Shown here piece by piece: positions 37,296-48,979 of a stretch of 64,000 nt of DNA. The first letter of the stretch is position 1. Each line of letters begins with the position of its first letter. The DNA comes from Juglans regia (Eukaryota > Streptophyta > Magnoliopsida > Fagales > Juglandaceae). Location: positions 39,650,964-39,714,963 of the forward strand of contig NC_049901.1 of NCBI RefSeq assembly GCF_001411555.2, in the 5' to 3' direction. The translations under genes were made by a program, and so were the position numbers. Under the pieces are notes generated by a model. That model was not told the origin of the DNA. It saw only the letters and a list, made by a program, of their open reading frames with translations, and did no database searches.

Positions 37296-38252
37296 AAATC
37301 CCCCGTGATGTGAATATTAAAATCTCCTTCTTGAATATGTTTGTAACTTCTATACGAAATAATGCACATCAACAGCTAGAAAAAAAATATATTATTAACT
37401 TATGTATATTGTAATAATTAAATACTACATTATTATATTATTATTTAAAATATCCAAAATAATTTTATTATTCTAACAAAATATAGAAATTCTTATCCGA
37501 ATTTGAGGGTTTCATGCAAATAGGAAAACCATTATCGGTATGTATATAAACTGAGCTCAATAAATGTTATAGGACACACTTTATGAATGTTTATGAAATG
37601 ATAATTGCAGTTATGAGTGTGCAAGCGCCATGTAGTCATTTTAAAAAAATGAATAAATACGGGACCTACATGAAAAAAATTAATTATTTAATAGTAAACC
37701 CTACTATTTTTCAAACCGATCGCACGGTACTTACACACTTCATAACTGTATATAGCATTACTTTTATACATGACTGACTTATATTTAGAAATACTATTTA
37801 ATTAATTAATTAAATTTAGAAATACATTTTCATTAATCTAACTATTTGTTTAATACTTTTTGTAAGTCAAGTTGCACTTTTCAATTACCAAAAAATGATA
37901 AATAGCATCATGTGATACAATCTTGAATGTCTGAAGCCACGCGCCACCCCAACCTCTCCGCATGTGATGATCGTCCATCTCAACCATTTTGTCATTATTC
38001 TTTTGTTCATGTGAGCCTACGCCTACGCCTCGGCCTCGTCGTAGGTGAGTAGGGGCTCATAGGACTGTTCATCCGGGTTCCAACCCGGGAACCCGGGTAT
38101 ACCCGGATCCGGATCCGGGTTTCAAACTTGGGCCGAAACCCGGGCCGAATTGATCCGGGTCAGACCCGGGTTGGAACCCGGGTAAATCCGGGTTTTTCAA
38201 AACCCGGATTCCGGGTTCCGGGTTGAACCCGGATTTTTGTGGTGAACACTCC

Positions 38253-39074
38253 TCAACAATGCCGAAGCTTCTCGATGTGGTTTGTGGTGAACACGAAAAT
38301 CCTCTCGCTCCCACAGCACGACCATAATCCGTCCGTGAAATTCAACAATCCCGACATCGTCATCGTATTGTTACCACCATCTTCACCTGAGCCACCCCCA
38401 CCTCGCATTTCACCCATATCATAGTAAGCGCTTCTCGCTTGTGAACTAGTACTATTAGCCTTCTTCCTGTTCGTCAAATTTAGAGAGCAATCGATGTCTT
38501 CGATGACAATTATGGACTTAGAGCTCGTCTTCATCAGCAGCTTCCTCAGGTCCGAGTTGGTATGCACCTCGGTCAGCTCCAAGTCGTAAATATCGTAACC
38601 CAGATAGTTTGCCATGGCTGCGATCATGCTTGATTTCCCTGTCCCCGGCGGTCCATAAAGCAGGTACCCTCTTTTCCAGGCCCGCCCAGTCTTTTGGTAG
38701 AATCCTTGACCGTTGGCGAAGCCCATAAGATCCTCCATGATCTCCTGGTTCTTTACCGGGTCCATGGCTAAGGTTTCGAATGTGCTTGGATGCTTAAACG
38801 AGACAGGCTCCCATGGGTGTCCCCTCGAGTCCAAGGATCCACCTTTCGAGTTTGTGTACAAAAGACGGTCCTGGTTCTTTCTACGTATGTCATTTGCCTT
38901 TTCCATTATGTAATCCAAGTACGAATCAAGAATCAGGGTTTTGTCGCGTTTCTTGATTCGGAGAGTGAAGCCTCGTTTTTCTTCTGGTAAAGGACGCCAC
39001 GAGAAAGTTTGAGCTTGCCTTTGTGTGACGACGTGTTCCCAGAGGACGGTGACGCCGTTGTAGGTGTCGACCAT
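38253..39074 (-). pseudogene. Captured fragment of a plant AAA-ATPase gene (AAA-ATPase-associated/BCS1-like family), 273 codons open
   Basis: The minus-strand frame encodes the middle of a plant BCS1-like AAA-ATPase. Near the start is GVTVLWEHVV, from the AAA-associated N-terminal domain. KRGYLLYGPPGTGKSSMIAA follows, with Walker A GPPGTGKS at residues 141-148. Walker B is SIIVIEDID at 187-195, and VFTTNH (sensor-1 region) is at about 261-266. The frame then breaks off at EKLRHC and a stop supplied by junction sequence. Family members are about 450-520 residues, with an N-terminal membrane segment plus a C-terminal arginine-finger/sensor-2 region; both ends are missing here. The first ATG is probably an internal methionine of the parent. 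Because the copy sits wholly inside hAT ends it is best called a captured gene fragment. It could still be transcribed, but a working ATPase is unlikely. Confidence 0.88.
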
Positions 39075-39142
39075 TTGAGGATTTAGGGTTTTCGTAACGA
39101 GAGAGAGAGAGAGATAGCGAGATTGCGAGAGAGACAGAACTC

Positions 39143-39155
39143 GGGGGGGGGGGGG
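39143..39155 (+). repeat. Poly-G run at the capture junction
   Basis: Thirteen G residues lie between the AAA-ATPase fragment and the right subterminal repeats of the hAT element, next to a GA-rich microsatellite (about 39,100-39,137). Confidence 0.85.
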
Positions 39156-39359
39156 TTTCGTTTAGACCCGGGTACCGGGTTTAAAACCCGGTACCCGGAT
39201 TTGTAACCGTATCCGGGCCGGATAGATCCGGGTTTTTTAACCCGGATTTCGGCCCGGATTAAATCCGGGCCGAAACCCGGAACCGGATCCCGGTTTTTCG
39301 GGTTTCGGACCGGGCCGGGAAAAAACCCGGCCCAGTTGAACAGTCCTAGGGGCTCACTC

Positions 39360-40240
39360 TCAACTAGATTTGTACAAAAACCAACAGGACCGGTCATTGC
39401 CGATGCGGACTAGTTCCCAAAGTCCAGAATTAACTGAAACTTACAAAGAATCGGTTGATCGGTGATATAAAATTAAGAAAATCGACGTTGACAGATTTGG
39501 TTTCGGTCTAAACTAAACCTAAACTGTCAAACCGGCCAATTATATATATATATATATTATATTATACGTATATAAAACGACGCTGTTTAAGATATGAGTT
39601 TTATAAAAAAAAATAATAATAAAAATAAATAAATAAATAAATGAAAATACATCATTTCACCTAATTTTCATAAACCCTCATTCTTAATATTCTTCTCTGT
39701 CTTCTTCTTCCCTCTGCTTCTTCCAACTGCAACTTCTTTCCACCGACAGCACAGCCCACCACTCGCCTCTTCCTTCACAGCGACACAGACAACAAACTAA
39801 CGAACCGCACCAACTCATGCCGACATCGAAAATGCTTGTTTTTCCCACTTAATCAGTCATTCTAAAACTCTCTAGACACCGTTGATGGGATACGTCGATT
39901 TTAGACCGAAACTGCACCGAACTAGCCCTACTTCCAAGTTCCCAACCACGATTCTCTATAGATTGATCCTCTTTGGTTTTTATGATTTTCAAAAACTAAA
40001 AAATATATTGTTAAGTTAAAAGATAGATTTTACGAAAATAAATTTGTAAATTAATGTGATTTTATATTATACATTATATATATTCTATAACTTGACGTAT
40101 TATATCAATTACATTAATTTAAGAATTTATTTTTGTAAAATCGCAAAAAAATTTATCCATTATATATATAGATGCTTTGAATTCCAACTTTAGAATTTAG
40201 CGTCTCCTCAGATAGTCCTAACTCCGTGCATCTAGATTAC
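39360..40240. other. Intergenic DNA with a possible degraded repeat
   Basis: GACCGGTCATTGCC near 39,390 and ACCGAACTAGCCCTAC near 39,910, with CCGAAAC/GGTTTCGGT words between, look like a worn-out transposon with CCG-rich ends. No target duplication was found and no gene is visible. Confidence 0.35.
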
Positions 40241-40245
40241 TTTAG

Positions 40246-40405
40246 TGTGTGTTTGGATGTTAGAGTGAGTTAAGTTGAGATGATAAAATATTGTTAGAAT
40301 ATTATTTTTTAATATTATTATTATTTTGAGATTTGAAAAAGTTGAATTGTTTATTATATTTTGTGTTGAGATTTGAAAAAATTGTAATGATGAGTTGAGA
40401 TGAAT
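40246..40405 (+). mobile_element. MITE family A copy (forward)
   Basis: GTGTGTTTGGATGTTAGAG starts the copy. The core TAAAATATTGTTAGAATATT, TTTTGAGATTTGAAAAAG and TGTTTATTATATTTTGTG then runs to GATGAGTTGAGATGAA. The right terminal repeat is not recognisable. Confidence 0.75.
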
Positions 40406-41024
40406 TTGTGGGGTTACCGCTAGTTTAAAATTTTTTAGTTTTTTTTTAATATTTTTTTAATATCGTCAATCATTAAGAAAAAATAAAATAAAAAATACAC
40501 AACTTTACAAATAGTCAATTTCTTAATTATTAAATTAAAAAAATAAAAAATAAAATACATGAGCAATAAGATTGAGAGAGCAAATTCATTGTTTAAATTA
40601 ACATTTTCTTTTTGGCTATTCATTAATATTCTTGGATAAAACACCCAATTCTTATGATCCTCTTCTTGTTTAGTAAATTACTTGAGGGTGTCGAGATAGA
40701 AGAAAAAAATACTTCCAGTAATTACGGTCACGTTATCTCACAAATTTGTATAAAAATTTGAACTTTATTACTCATCGTCTTCATATACTATATTTTTTTA
40801 AAAAATTTTTTTATTTTTTTTAAACTTCTTAAATTCTTCTACTTATTATCTATATATTATATATTTTGTAAGAAAAAAAAAATGTGTGGTGTATGATGAT
40901 GAAGAATATAATTTTTTAAAAATTTTACAGCTTGATTATGTTTTTTTTTTCAAATTTTAAATTTAGATTAACATTAAAAAAAAAAAAAAAGGAAGAGCTT
41001 TGCTTTTTATTTTTTATGTGACTT

Positions 41025-41232
41025 GCCTCGTTTGTTTTGGGAAAATATCTCATCTCATCTCATCTAATCATTATAATTTTTTCAACTTCCAATATAAAAT
41101 AAAATAAACAATTCAACTTTTTCAAATTTCAAAACAAAAATAATATTAAAAAATATACTCTAACAATATTTTATTCAATTTTTTAACTTTAATCTCATCT
41201 TATCTTATTTTATCTCCGAAAACAAACGAGGC
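41025..41232 (-). mobile_element. MITE family A copy with perfect terminal inverted repeats
   Basis: Ends are GCCTCGTTTGTTTT and AAAACAAACGAGGC, a perfect 14-bp inverted repeat. CTT occurs on both sides (41,022-41,024 and 41,233-41,235), a possible 3-bp target duplication. This is the best-preserved copy for defining the family's ends. Confidence 0.8.
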
Positions 41233-42162
41233 CTTAATAACAAAATGCCAGCATGACACCTTAATTCGGGGTTTCACTTTCCACCGACACGTCTTTCCAC
41301 GTGCACACCGCGCGCCCTCAAATGCATGACACACGTCAAAGAGTACACAAAAAGCGTCGCCCTGCCTGAATACAGCCTATTGGTTAGATGTGCCTGCATG
41401 CCAGTGAAATGTTTGTGTTAATGTCAGTGAGCATCCACGCGCTGCTTTCCGTGCTAGCTCTAAAGGAGAAGGGTTTTTCGGAATTGAACTGTTGTAACTT
41501 GTACCGTTGTACATGTTCAAATTTCAAATTGTTTTGATTTCTCTCTTCGTGGCCTAACTTCACTTGGAAAGTAGATTTCTTCGCACAATTTGGTTCATTC
41601 AATGATCATACCCTTTTTGTCTGATGTGTTGCTCCACATGCTGAAAAATGCATTAGAATGAACATCATGGCATTCACTAGAAGAAGTCAAGTACAGCTGC
41701 CTGCCTCCTGCTGCTGCTGCTGCAAGGTAAGCCTGGTCTTGACAAGCTAGGGAGGCATATAGGTCGAGCTGCAGCTCCCTCATCAATGGCAGCCATATTA
41801 GGTCCAATGGGCGCTGCATGTTTTGTTAGATGATCAGTACCTCTCCTACCTTGTACACTGAGCCTCGTGTTTTCATTAAAAATTCAAACCATTTGTCAAG
41901 ATAGATAGATAGATATATATATATATATATATTTATATTATATATATACCTCTTTCGGTTGTTCAATTCTGAATGCAGCTCGCGCAAAGCGCCCCCATGG
42001 TGGACCCAAAAACCACCCTGGATTGGGTTGGATGGATTTTTGCTATCCTTGGGGCACATCACCGATCCTAATCCAAGACTTTTGATAAATTTAATTATTT
42101 ATATAATATTTTAAATATTATCTTGGAACTCCTCCTCAATAATAGAGAGACAAATTTAGCTA

Positions 42163-42357
42163 GCGTCCGTTTGGATAATATTTTAAACAATCTCATATTA
42201 TTATTATAATTTTTTTAAATTTACATATAAAATATAATAAATAATTTAATTTTTTTAAATATCAAAATAATATTAATATTAAAAAATAATATTCTAACAA
42301 TATTTTATTTAACTAATTTAAAACCATTTCATCCCATCTCTAAATCCAAACAAATCC
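42163..42357 (-). mobile_element. MITE family A copy (reverse)
   Basis: CGTCCGTTTGGATAATATTT starts the copy and CTAAATCCAAACAAATCCTA ends it, with the reverse-orientation AT core (AAAATATAATAAATAATTTA) between. Confidence 0.75.
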
Positions 42358-43140
42358 TAATTCTCCTTTATTTTGATCCACATTAGATTTAATAATTTAA
42401 TAGCTAAAATATATTTGAGCTGCATTACTTCTTCAAATTTAGAGAAGCATCATAACTATAGCCAATATTATTTCATTTTTTTCCCTCTCTCTTGCTGAAA
42501 AAGAAAATACAAAAAAACTCTCATTTTATCTTCTTTATGTTTATCTCTACCTCTCCTCGCAAAATCATGGGCAGTAGATTTTAAAATTTTGATTGTTGAA
42601 AAAGTAGATTAAAAGAATATGATTATTTAGTTTTTTAAAAAAAAAAAAGATAGTTAGACAAAGGGACAAATATGATTATTAGATTTTGACAAATAAGAAC
42701 GTTGAAAAAGTAGATAAAAAAAAAAACAACATGAGCATTAAATAAAAAATTGACAGGTAAATAAAAAAAAATGATAATACGGAGAACATGAAATAGCTAA
42801 CACAATTTGAAAGCTTAAGATTGACATTCTGTAAATTTTTTATCCGAGTTCTAAGAGGTAGAGCGAGAGAGATAATTATATAAAGTAGATCAAATATCAT
42901 ATATTGACCGATTATTAATGTTATTCGAGAAGTTTATTTAGACTTCTGTTAGGTATAAATTTCAAAAGTACAAATTTTTTATAAGCCTTTTGTAAAAATA
43001 TGGCTCCCATAAAAAAGTGAGTCTTTTACAATTTTCTATAGTGAAATCCGTTTTTTAAGGGTTTGTACGAATTTGTGTATTTCGACTTGTATATATCATT
43101 TCTTAAAAAATGATGGTCTCCTTAACTAAGACTTGTGCCT

Positions 43141-43336
43141 AAGGCTTCGTTTGGATAGTAAAAATATTTAATCTCATATCATATAATCATTATAACTTTT
43201 TTAAATTCCTACATAAAATATAATAAATCATTTAACATTTTCAAATTTCAAAACAATAATAATAGTAAAAAATAATATTTTATTTAATTTTTATCTAAAA
43301 TCATCTCATCTTATCTTACTATACAAACCGAACCTT
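43141..43336 (-). mobile_element. MITE family A copy (reverse)
   Basis: The left end AAGGCTTCGTTTGGATAG and the complement of the right end, AAGGTTCGGTTTGTATAG, are ~21-bp imperfect inverted repeats around the family A core. Confidence 0.8.
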
Positions 43337-43339
43337 TTA

Positions 43340-44681
43340 CTAGTTGAATGATAATAATCTTAATTGAATTGAAGAATAAGGAAGGAGATTAAGAGTCGGC
43401 TACTCTAGCCCGCTCACTTTGATCGCTAGTTATTTTTATAACTTTTTATTTTTATTTTTTTGTTTACATTTTTTTAATATATTTAAATATTAAAAAAATA
43501 TATCAATATATTTAAAATTACTTTTTTAATCATTAAATAAAAATAAAAAATAAAAATTTATGAGCGGACAACAGACCGGTAGATTGGTGCCAAAATAGGT
43601 TTTTTCGGGAGAAATACTTTGGATCCCGAATCTGAGATCCAAATTTGTGTCCTAAATGACATTTATTTTTATTTTTATTTTTTATTTAATAATTAAGAAA
43701 GTATTTTTTAATGATATTATAAATTTTTTATTTATTTTTTAAATATTTATGATAATTAAAAAAATACATAATAATAAGAATAAATAAATAAAATCCTATT
43801 TGGAACCCAAATTCGTTACCCTTTCGATAGCTATAGCAATACTATTTTTCCGGAGATCAAAGGATCTAACTCTAACCAGTAACCAGCCCGCCAGCCCCCG
43901 GATATGAATTGACAGCAATCCCACTGTGCAGGGGACCACCCAGAGTTGGCAATAACTTATTCAAATCACTTTTTTCCTAACGGTCTTGCTTCCAACTGTT
44001 TATTTCATTACAATGTTGTCATTCATTAACTCCAATAATAACGAGATTGCCATCCCCATTGACTGGCCAGAAACATCTAGACCATAGACGCTTCCTTCCT
44101 GGAACTCGGAGAATAAAAAGACCAATTTGGTCAATCGTAGGACAGAGACCCAAAAAAGAAAGAAAAGAAAAAACCAATTAAGTTTGTCCACCTACTTATC
44201 AATTCATCTTCGTTTTTTCTTCCTTCCTCTGGACTTAATTGGAATTTACTATTTAGCCCGTCGACTTGAAATATATATTACAAGCCACTTTACAACAAGT
44301 CAACGCAGTAACACCAATTCTTCAAGAATATTAAAGCTGTTATAAATTCTGAATTTTTTATTTTATTTTATTTGAATTTTAAATTTCAAATATTAAAAGT
44401 TTACTAATATAGATGTATATATGCACATAGCATATAATACCTATACTTATATAACATTCTTTTATGAATATATGTGTATTATAATATGTAGGAGCAAGTT
44501 TATGGGTCAAGTCTATTTTTATATGAGTTTATTCGTGAACATTATTTGCATTTTATTTGCATTTTATTTTAATAATTAATCATAATTTTGTGTTTATAAA
44601 CAAACTCATATAATAAATTAATCAAGTATAATTGAGCTAAGTTCGAATAACTTGTTGAGTGTAATCTTATCTAGATTACAT
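43340..44681. other. AT-rich intergenic DNA
   Basis: No gene or bounded element that I can support. Stretches of (A/T)-rich low complexity dominate. Confidence 0.5.
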
Positions 44682-45159
44682 TAGGGGTGCTACCTGCATG
44701 GTGCGGGATGGGCACCCCCTCCCCGCCCCCCACCCCGCACCATGCGAGGGGGAGAGTTTCAAACCTGTCCCGGTAGCGGGAGTGGGGTTGAAACCGCACC
44801 TCACCCCGCCTCCCAATCAATCTAGTGATTCATTGGGTCTATAATTTTTTTGAATCTAAATTTTTGTTAGATTTAAATTATAATATAATATAATTATCAA
44901 TTTTATTCAAATAAATATAAACTCATTAGAGTTATATTTTAGATTGACCTCCTAAACTAACTTTTATATAAAAGATCAAGACAATACAATATTTATTTTT
45001 AAGCAATGTAAGACTTACAAAATAATATTTTTTTATTATAAATTTGGGAGGATGTGGGGCGGGGTCCCGCTGGGATCAGCTCGCCCCCCGCCCCTGCTAG
45101 AGGTCTTTCATGCAAGGCGGGCGGACGGGGGCGGGGTAGGCCCTCGCTGCCCACCCCTA
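44682..45159. mobile_element. Small hAT-type element with GCGGGG subterminal repeats (copy 1)
   Basis: It starts TAGGGGTGCTACCTGC and ends CTGCCCACCCCTA. Both arms are rich in CCCCGCCCC / GGGGCGGGG. The flanks GATTACAT and AGTTATAT agree at 5 of 8 positions, an eroded duplication. The interior has GACCTCCTAAACTAAC, TATATAAAAGATCAAGAC and AGCAATGTAAGACTTAC. The same order is seen in the element at 63,049-63,732, so the two are one family. Confidence 0.7.
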
Positions 45160-45169
45160 AGTTATATTC

Positions 45170-46250
45170 CTACTTTAAACAAGTCTCACATATTATTAAT
45201 TCGCTGACTTTCAACCATAATTAAATTGCTATATGCTTATAAGAAAATGATTAATTTATTTAATAGATATAAGCACGTAGGCAAAAAGTAAACATAAAAC
45301 AATAAAAAAAGACCCCAAACATAAAAGGAATTTTGTGTTAAGATCAGTCAAAATAATTCTCAATACGTAACAAAGTCTTTAGTTTCAACATGTTAGGGAA
45401 TATAGTATTTCAAGAAAAATTATTTACATCAGTCACTATTTATTATCTCATATCTTATAAAAAATACACTCACATCTTATGAAAAATATACATATATCCT
45501 ATAAAAAAAAATCGATAAGTGTAAAATATGAAAGTAAATAATAACTAATTCATAGAATTCCTCGATATTCCAATTCATTTAACGTTAATTACTTGAAGAA
45601 AAACAAAATAATTGGTCAAACAAGAGTTAAAAGTGAACAAAGAAAAGAAAGTAGAAATACAGCTGAGCTACTCCGTCCATAATCAACCAATATTTAATCT
45701 ATCAAGTGGAACTAATCCGAAGATTAACTCCACTAATTGTGATTAAGCCTTAATTATTATTGTTATTATTATTTTAAAAAATCATATTATTCCATTAATT
45801 TATTATTGTAAAAGAGGAATATAATTATCACGCGTAAAATAATGGTTACTTCCTCGAGAACATCGTCTTGGCTCGTAGAATCCACCGTACTACTACATAT
45901 TATTGAACTCATCGATTTTACTTAAATTATTTAAACATTTTCATGGAAAGCCAATCTGGATTTTTCAGTCATTTTGTCTACATTTTAGAACTTAAGTAGA
46001 AAAAAAAAATAAAACATGTATTTTTATGATATTTCTTGAATATTAATATTTATAAGAATACTAATAAATATTATATTTTTATTTGACATTTAAAAATTCA
46101 TATATATATATTTTACTGATAAAAAAGGGATTCAGTCATACGATTTTCTAAAAAGGAATAAATATGAAATACAGCTTATATACAAGTACAATAAGTTTAA
46201 CTTTTTATTTAAATATTGTAATAAAGAATTGATCGTAATTGGCTCAATTA
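45170..46250. other. AT-rich intergenic DNA
   Basis: No gene or bounded repeat recognised. Confidence 0.5.
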
Positions 46251-46255
46251 GATCA

Positions 46256-46782
46256 CTCTTATTGGATTAGCTAAAAGTTAAATATATTGAGTATTTAGCT
46301 ATTAGAGAGCAAAATATACTCACAATGAATTAACTAAATTTTAAATATTTGAAATTTAGTTACAGTGATTTTTAAAAGTTTTTTCAAATTTGAAGGTTAC
46401 TGTACATACATCAAATACATATTTTATTAATTATTTATCTCTCCCTTTCTTTCTATAATATATTTTATCACAATTAGTATATTAATTTGAGTTAGTAATA
46501 TATTAATTTAATAAGAATATAATTATTAATTAATATATAATAGGTAGAATAGTAAAATATTATAAAATAATAATTAATCTATAGTAATGAATAAATGTAT
46601 AATCTAATGTAGAGATTTGATGTGAATAATCAAAACTAAATTCATCTTATATTATTTTATTGTTATATAATGAAAAAATAATTATTTTAATATGGAGATT
46701 TATATGAATAAAATAGTCAAAAGTAAAATTTTTTTTACATTCATAAAAAATATCATTTGACTTTGGCTAATCCAATAAGAAT
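46256..46782. mobile_element. Tourist-like MITE
   Basis: The ends CTTATTGGATTAGCTAAA and TTTGGCTAATCCAATAAG are an 18-bp inverted repeat with one mismatch. The end sequence is related to the element at 36,323-36,819 (GGATT...AGCC). It is about 530 bp with an AT-rich, non-coding interior. Confidence 0.75.
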
Positions 46783-46920
46783 ATTTTTACACATTGCTCA
46801 GGAATAGAAAATTCTTCAAGCATTAAGCTTTTCCCAGATAATTAAACATAAATTCAATTGTTTCTTAAAAAATTTGAAAATTCATCACATTAATAACCTT
46901 TTCAGATAAGGATAATTTAT

Positions 46921-47135
46921 GTCTCGTTTGGATAATGAAATGAGATAAGATGATTTAAGATAAAAGATGAAAGTTAAAAGTTGAATAAAATATTGTTAGA
47001 ATATTATTTTTAAATATTATTATTGTTTTGAGATTTGAAAAAGTTGAATTATTTATTATATTTTATTTAAAATTTTGAAAAAATTATAATAATTAAATGA
47101 GTTAAGATGAAACATTTTAACTGTTCACATAGTCC
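46921..47135 (+). mobile_element. MITE family A copy (forward)
   Basis: GTCTCGTTTGGATAATGAAA, the shared core (TAAAATATTGTTAGAATATT, ATTTATTATATTTTATTT) and a worn right end CATAGTCCTTAA. Confidence 0.7.
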
Positions 47136-47638
47136 TTAATCATATGAGACCAAAATTTACTTCAGTGTGCTGCATTGTATGCCAATATATATATATATAT
47201 ATATATACACAACTTTTTTGAGAAATTTACATCAAATCTTTCAAAGCATTTTATAATGTGAATTCAAAGCATTTTATAATACAATTCGAATCATTTTGAG
47301 TTATATAAAATTTGAATTCTATTTAAAATGATTCGAATTGTGACATTTAAAATTGATAAAAGTTTTTTACATAAATCCCAAATTCAATACCAAAATAATT
47401 AATTAGAATTGAAATATCTGACATTTTTAATTAACTAATTCTTATATATATATATATATATATATATTTAAGAATGACCTGGTGACAAGAATTTAAAATT
47501 TAACAATTAACAGTAATGCAGCAAAAGCAAGGGTAGGAGGGCAAACACGTAAAATAGTCTCCACCTAAGCTGGGGGGATGTAACTTTGAAGGAGAGGCGG
47601 GAGGGGAGGAGAGGGGTCCAGTTGGATGGATGGGATGC

Positions 47639-47648
47639 TATATATAAA
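47639..47648 (+). promoter_or_regulatory. TATA box of FATB
   Basis: TATATATAAA within GCTATATATAAATGGAG, followed about 60-85 bp later by the CT-rich leader and about 1.3 kb upstream of the FATB ATG. The gap is explained by a probable 5'UTR intron. Confidence 0.65.
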
Positions 47649-47695
47649 TGGAGTCTGCTCTCCAATTCTCTACCACCCACGATTCCGCTGGCCCT

Positions 47696-47696
<1 letters not shown>

Positions 47697-47728
<32 letters not shown>
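47697..47728 (+). repeat. (CT)n microsatellite in the FATB leader
   Basis: About fifteen CT units in the presumed 5'UTR, typical of plant leaders. Confidence 0.85.
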
Positions 47729-47730
<2 letters not shown>

Positions 47731-47883
47731 TCTTCCTTTTTGGAAAGTGAGAAACCAAGCTCAGAAAATTGACAACAGAAGAAGAAAGGAAGTAGATCGC
47801 GAACGCTAGAAGTAACTAGAAAAAAAAAAGCAGTTTTGAAATTTCTTTGGACACGTCTGTCCCAGGTATTCTCACTGATTAAG

Positions 47884-48908
47884 GTACGGACGGAGAGACT
47901 TTCTTCGTTTTACTCTCGTTTTTCGATTCTGATCTGGGTTTGGCATTTGAAATTTTTGTCTTCGTTGGTCTCTACGTGATTTACGAGAAAGTGGAGGTAA
48001 TGGGAAAGGGATGAAGCTTTATATTTTTAATGTTGCCTTGTTGTCTTTGCTGGGATTTTAGAAAATGAGAGATCTGGGTTTCAAATTTCAAACCTCTTAA
48101 TTTTTTTTTCTCGGCAGCCAAACAAGGCGTCAAGATGGGAATTATTAGCATGATTTTATTGTACGTTGCGACTTAATGTGTTTCCATATATTTTAACAAG
48201 ATCAGATGAAATGGTTTGGATTTCGCTTTTGGTGTTTTATCGTTTTCGGGGTCAGATCTGGCATGTTTTTGCTGCATATTTAGGAACTGTTATGCATGGG
48301 TTAATATCAATGATCGTGCGTTTCAAGTTGTGTGGTTTTTTCTTTTTCAAAAGAATTTCCCTTTTGCGGTTTTCTCTTTCCCATGGTTTTCATCAGTAAG
48401 AAATTTTTAAGTTTATCTGAAAACGTCCATTAGTCTTTTTTTTTTTTTGTTTCGTTTAGTTTTCGGAAAGCTTAGAGAAGGAAACAAAAATGGGCCAATG
48501 CTAAACTTTGAGCGCCGGTCTCTCTCTCCATTCAAAGCCTTTCTTTCGGTTGTTTCTACGCAGGATTTGAATACCTAGGACTATCTTTTTTTTTTTTTAA
48601 AGGTTCCTGAAAACGGATATTGAAAACGGACCATCTGCGTACATATCGTGTTTGTGTTTTACGTTCTTGAAAAAAATGAACTCGCTTTTGAGTAGTTTTT
48701 GCTTTTGTTTTTACTTATTCTTCATCTGAACCATAGAGACTGACGGTGTTCTGTTTGTACTGTAATTCGTCGAGGCAATTGATTTGCTTTAGTTGTATGG
48801 GTTTTCACGATGCTTAATATCAAGCTTTTTCGCTGCATGTTGGTGTCTGGTTCGTGTTTCTAAATATTATCACCATTGGTTGTAATTTCCTTTCCATGAC
48901 AAACACAG
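47884..48908 (+). other. Probable 5'UTR intron of FATB
   Basis: A donor-like site (ttaag|gtacgg) follows the CT-rich leader, and an acceptor (acaaacacag) ends at 48,908, 71 bases before the ATG at 48,980. The T-rich interior is intron-like. A second possible donor, ccag|gtattc, lies at about 47,865. FATB genes commonly have a leader intron; this placement is by consensus only. Confidence 0.55.
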
Positions 48909-48979
48909 AGTTTCTCTGAAAACAGTGCTCTGATTGGCGACAAACGTTGATTGATTCCATTGGGTCGTTGAAATTCATC

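Larger units (their letters stand above)
38060..39348. mobile_element. Non-autonomous hAT element carrying an AAA-ATPase gene fragment (Pack-hAT)
   Basis: The element begins TAGGACTGTTCA and ends with its exact complement TGAACAGTCCTA. It is flanked by a perfect 8-bp duplication GGGGCTCA (38,052-38,059 and 39,349-39,356). Both arms (about 38,075-38,235 and 39,160-39,335) are packed with AACCCGGG / CCGGGTTT words in inverted orientation, serving as subterminal repeats. Between them lies unique host-gene sequence. No transposase is present. The fully matching terminal repeats, perfect target duplication and uninterrupted internal frame indicate a fairly recent insertion. Confidence 0.93.

Noticed and set aside
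38253..39074. Intact AAA-ATPase gene
   Set aside because: The N-terminal membrane segment and the C-terminal sensor-2 region are missing, and the fragment is wholly inside hAT terminal repeats.
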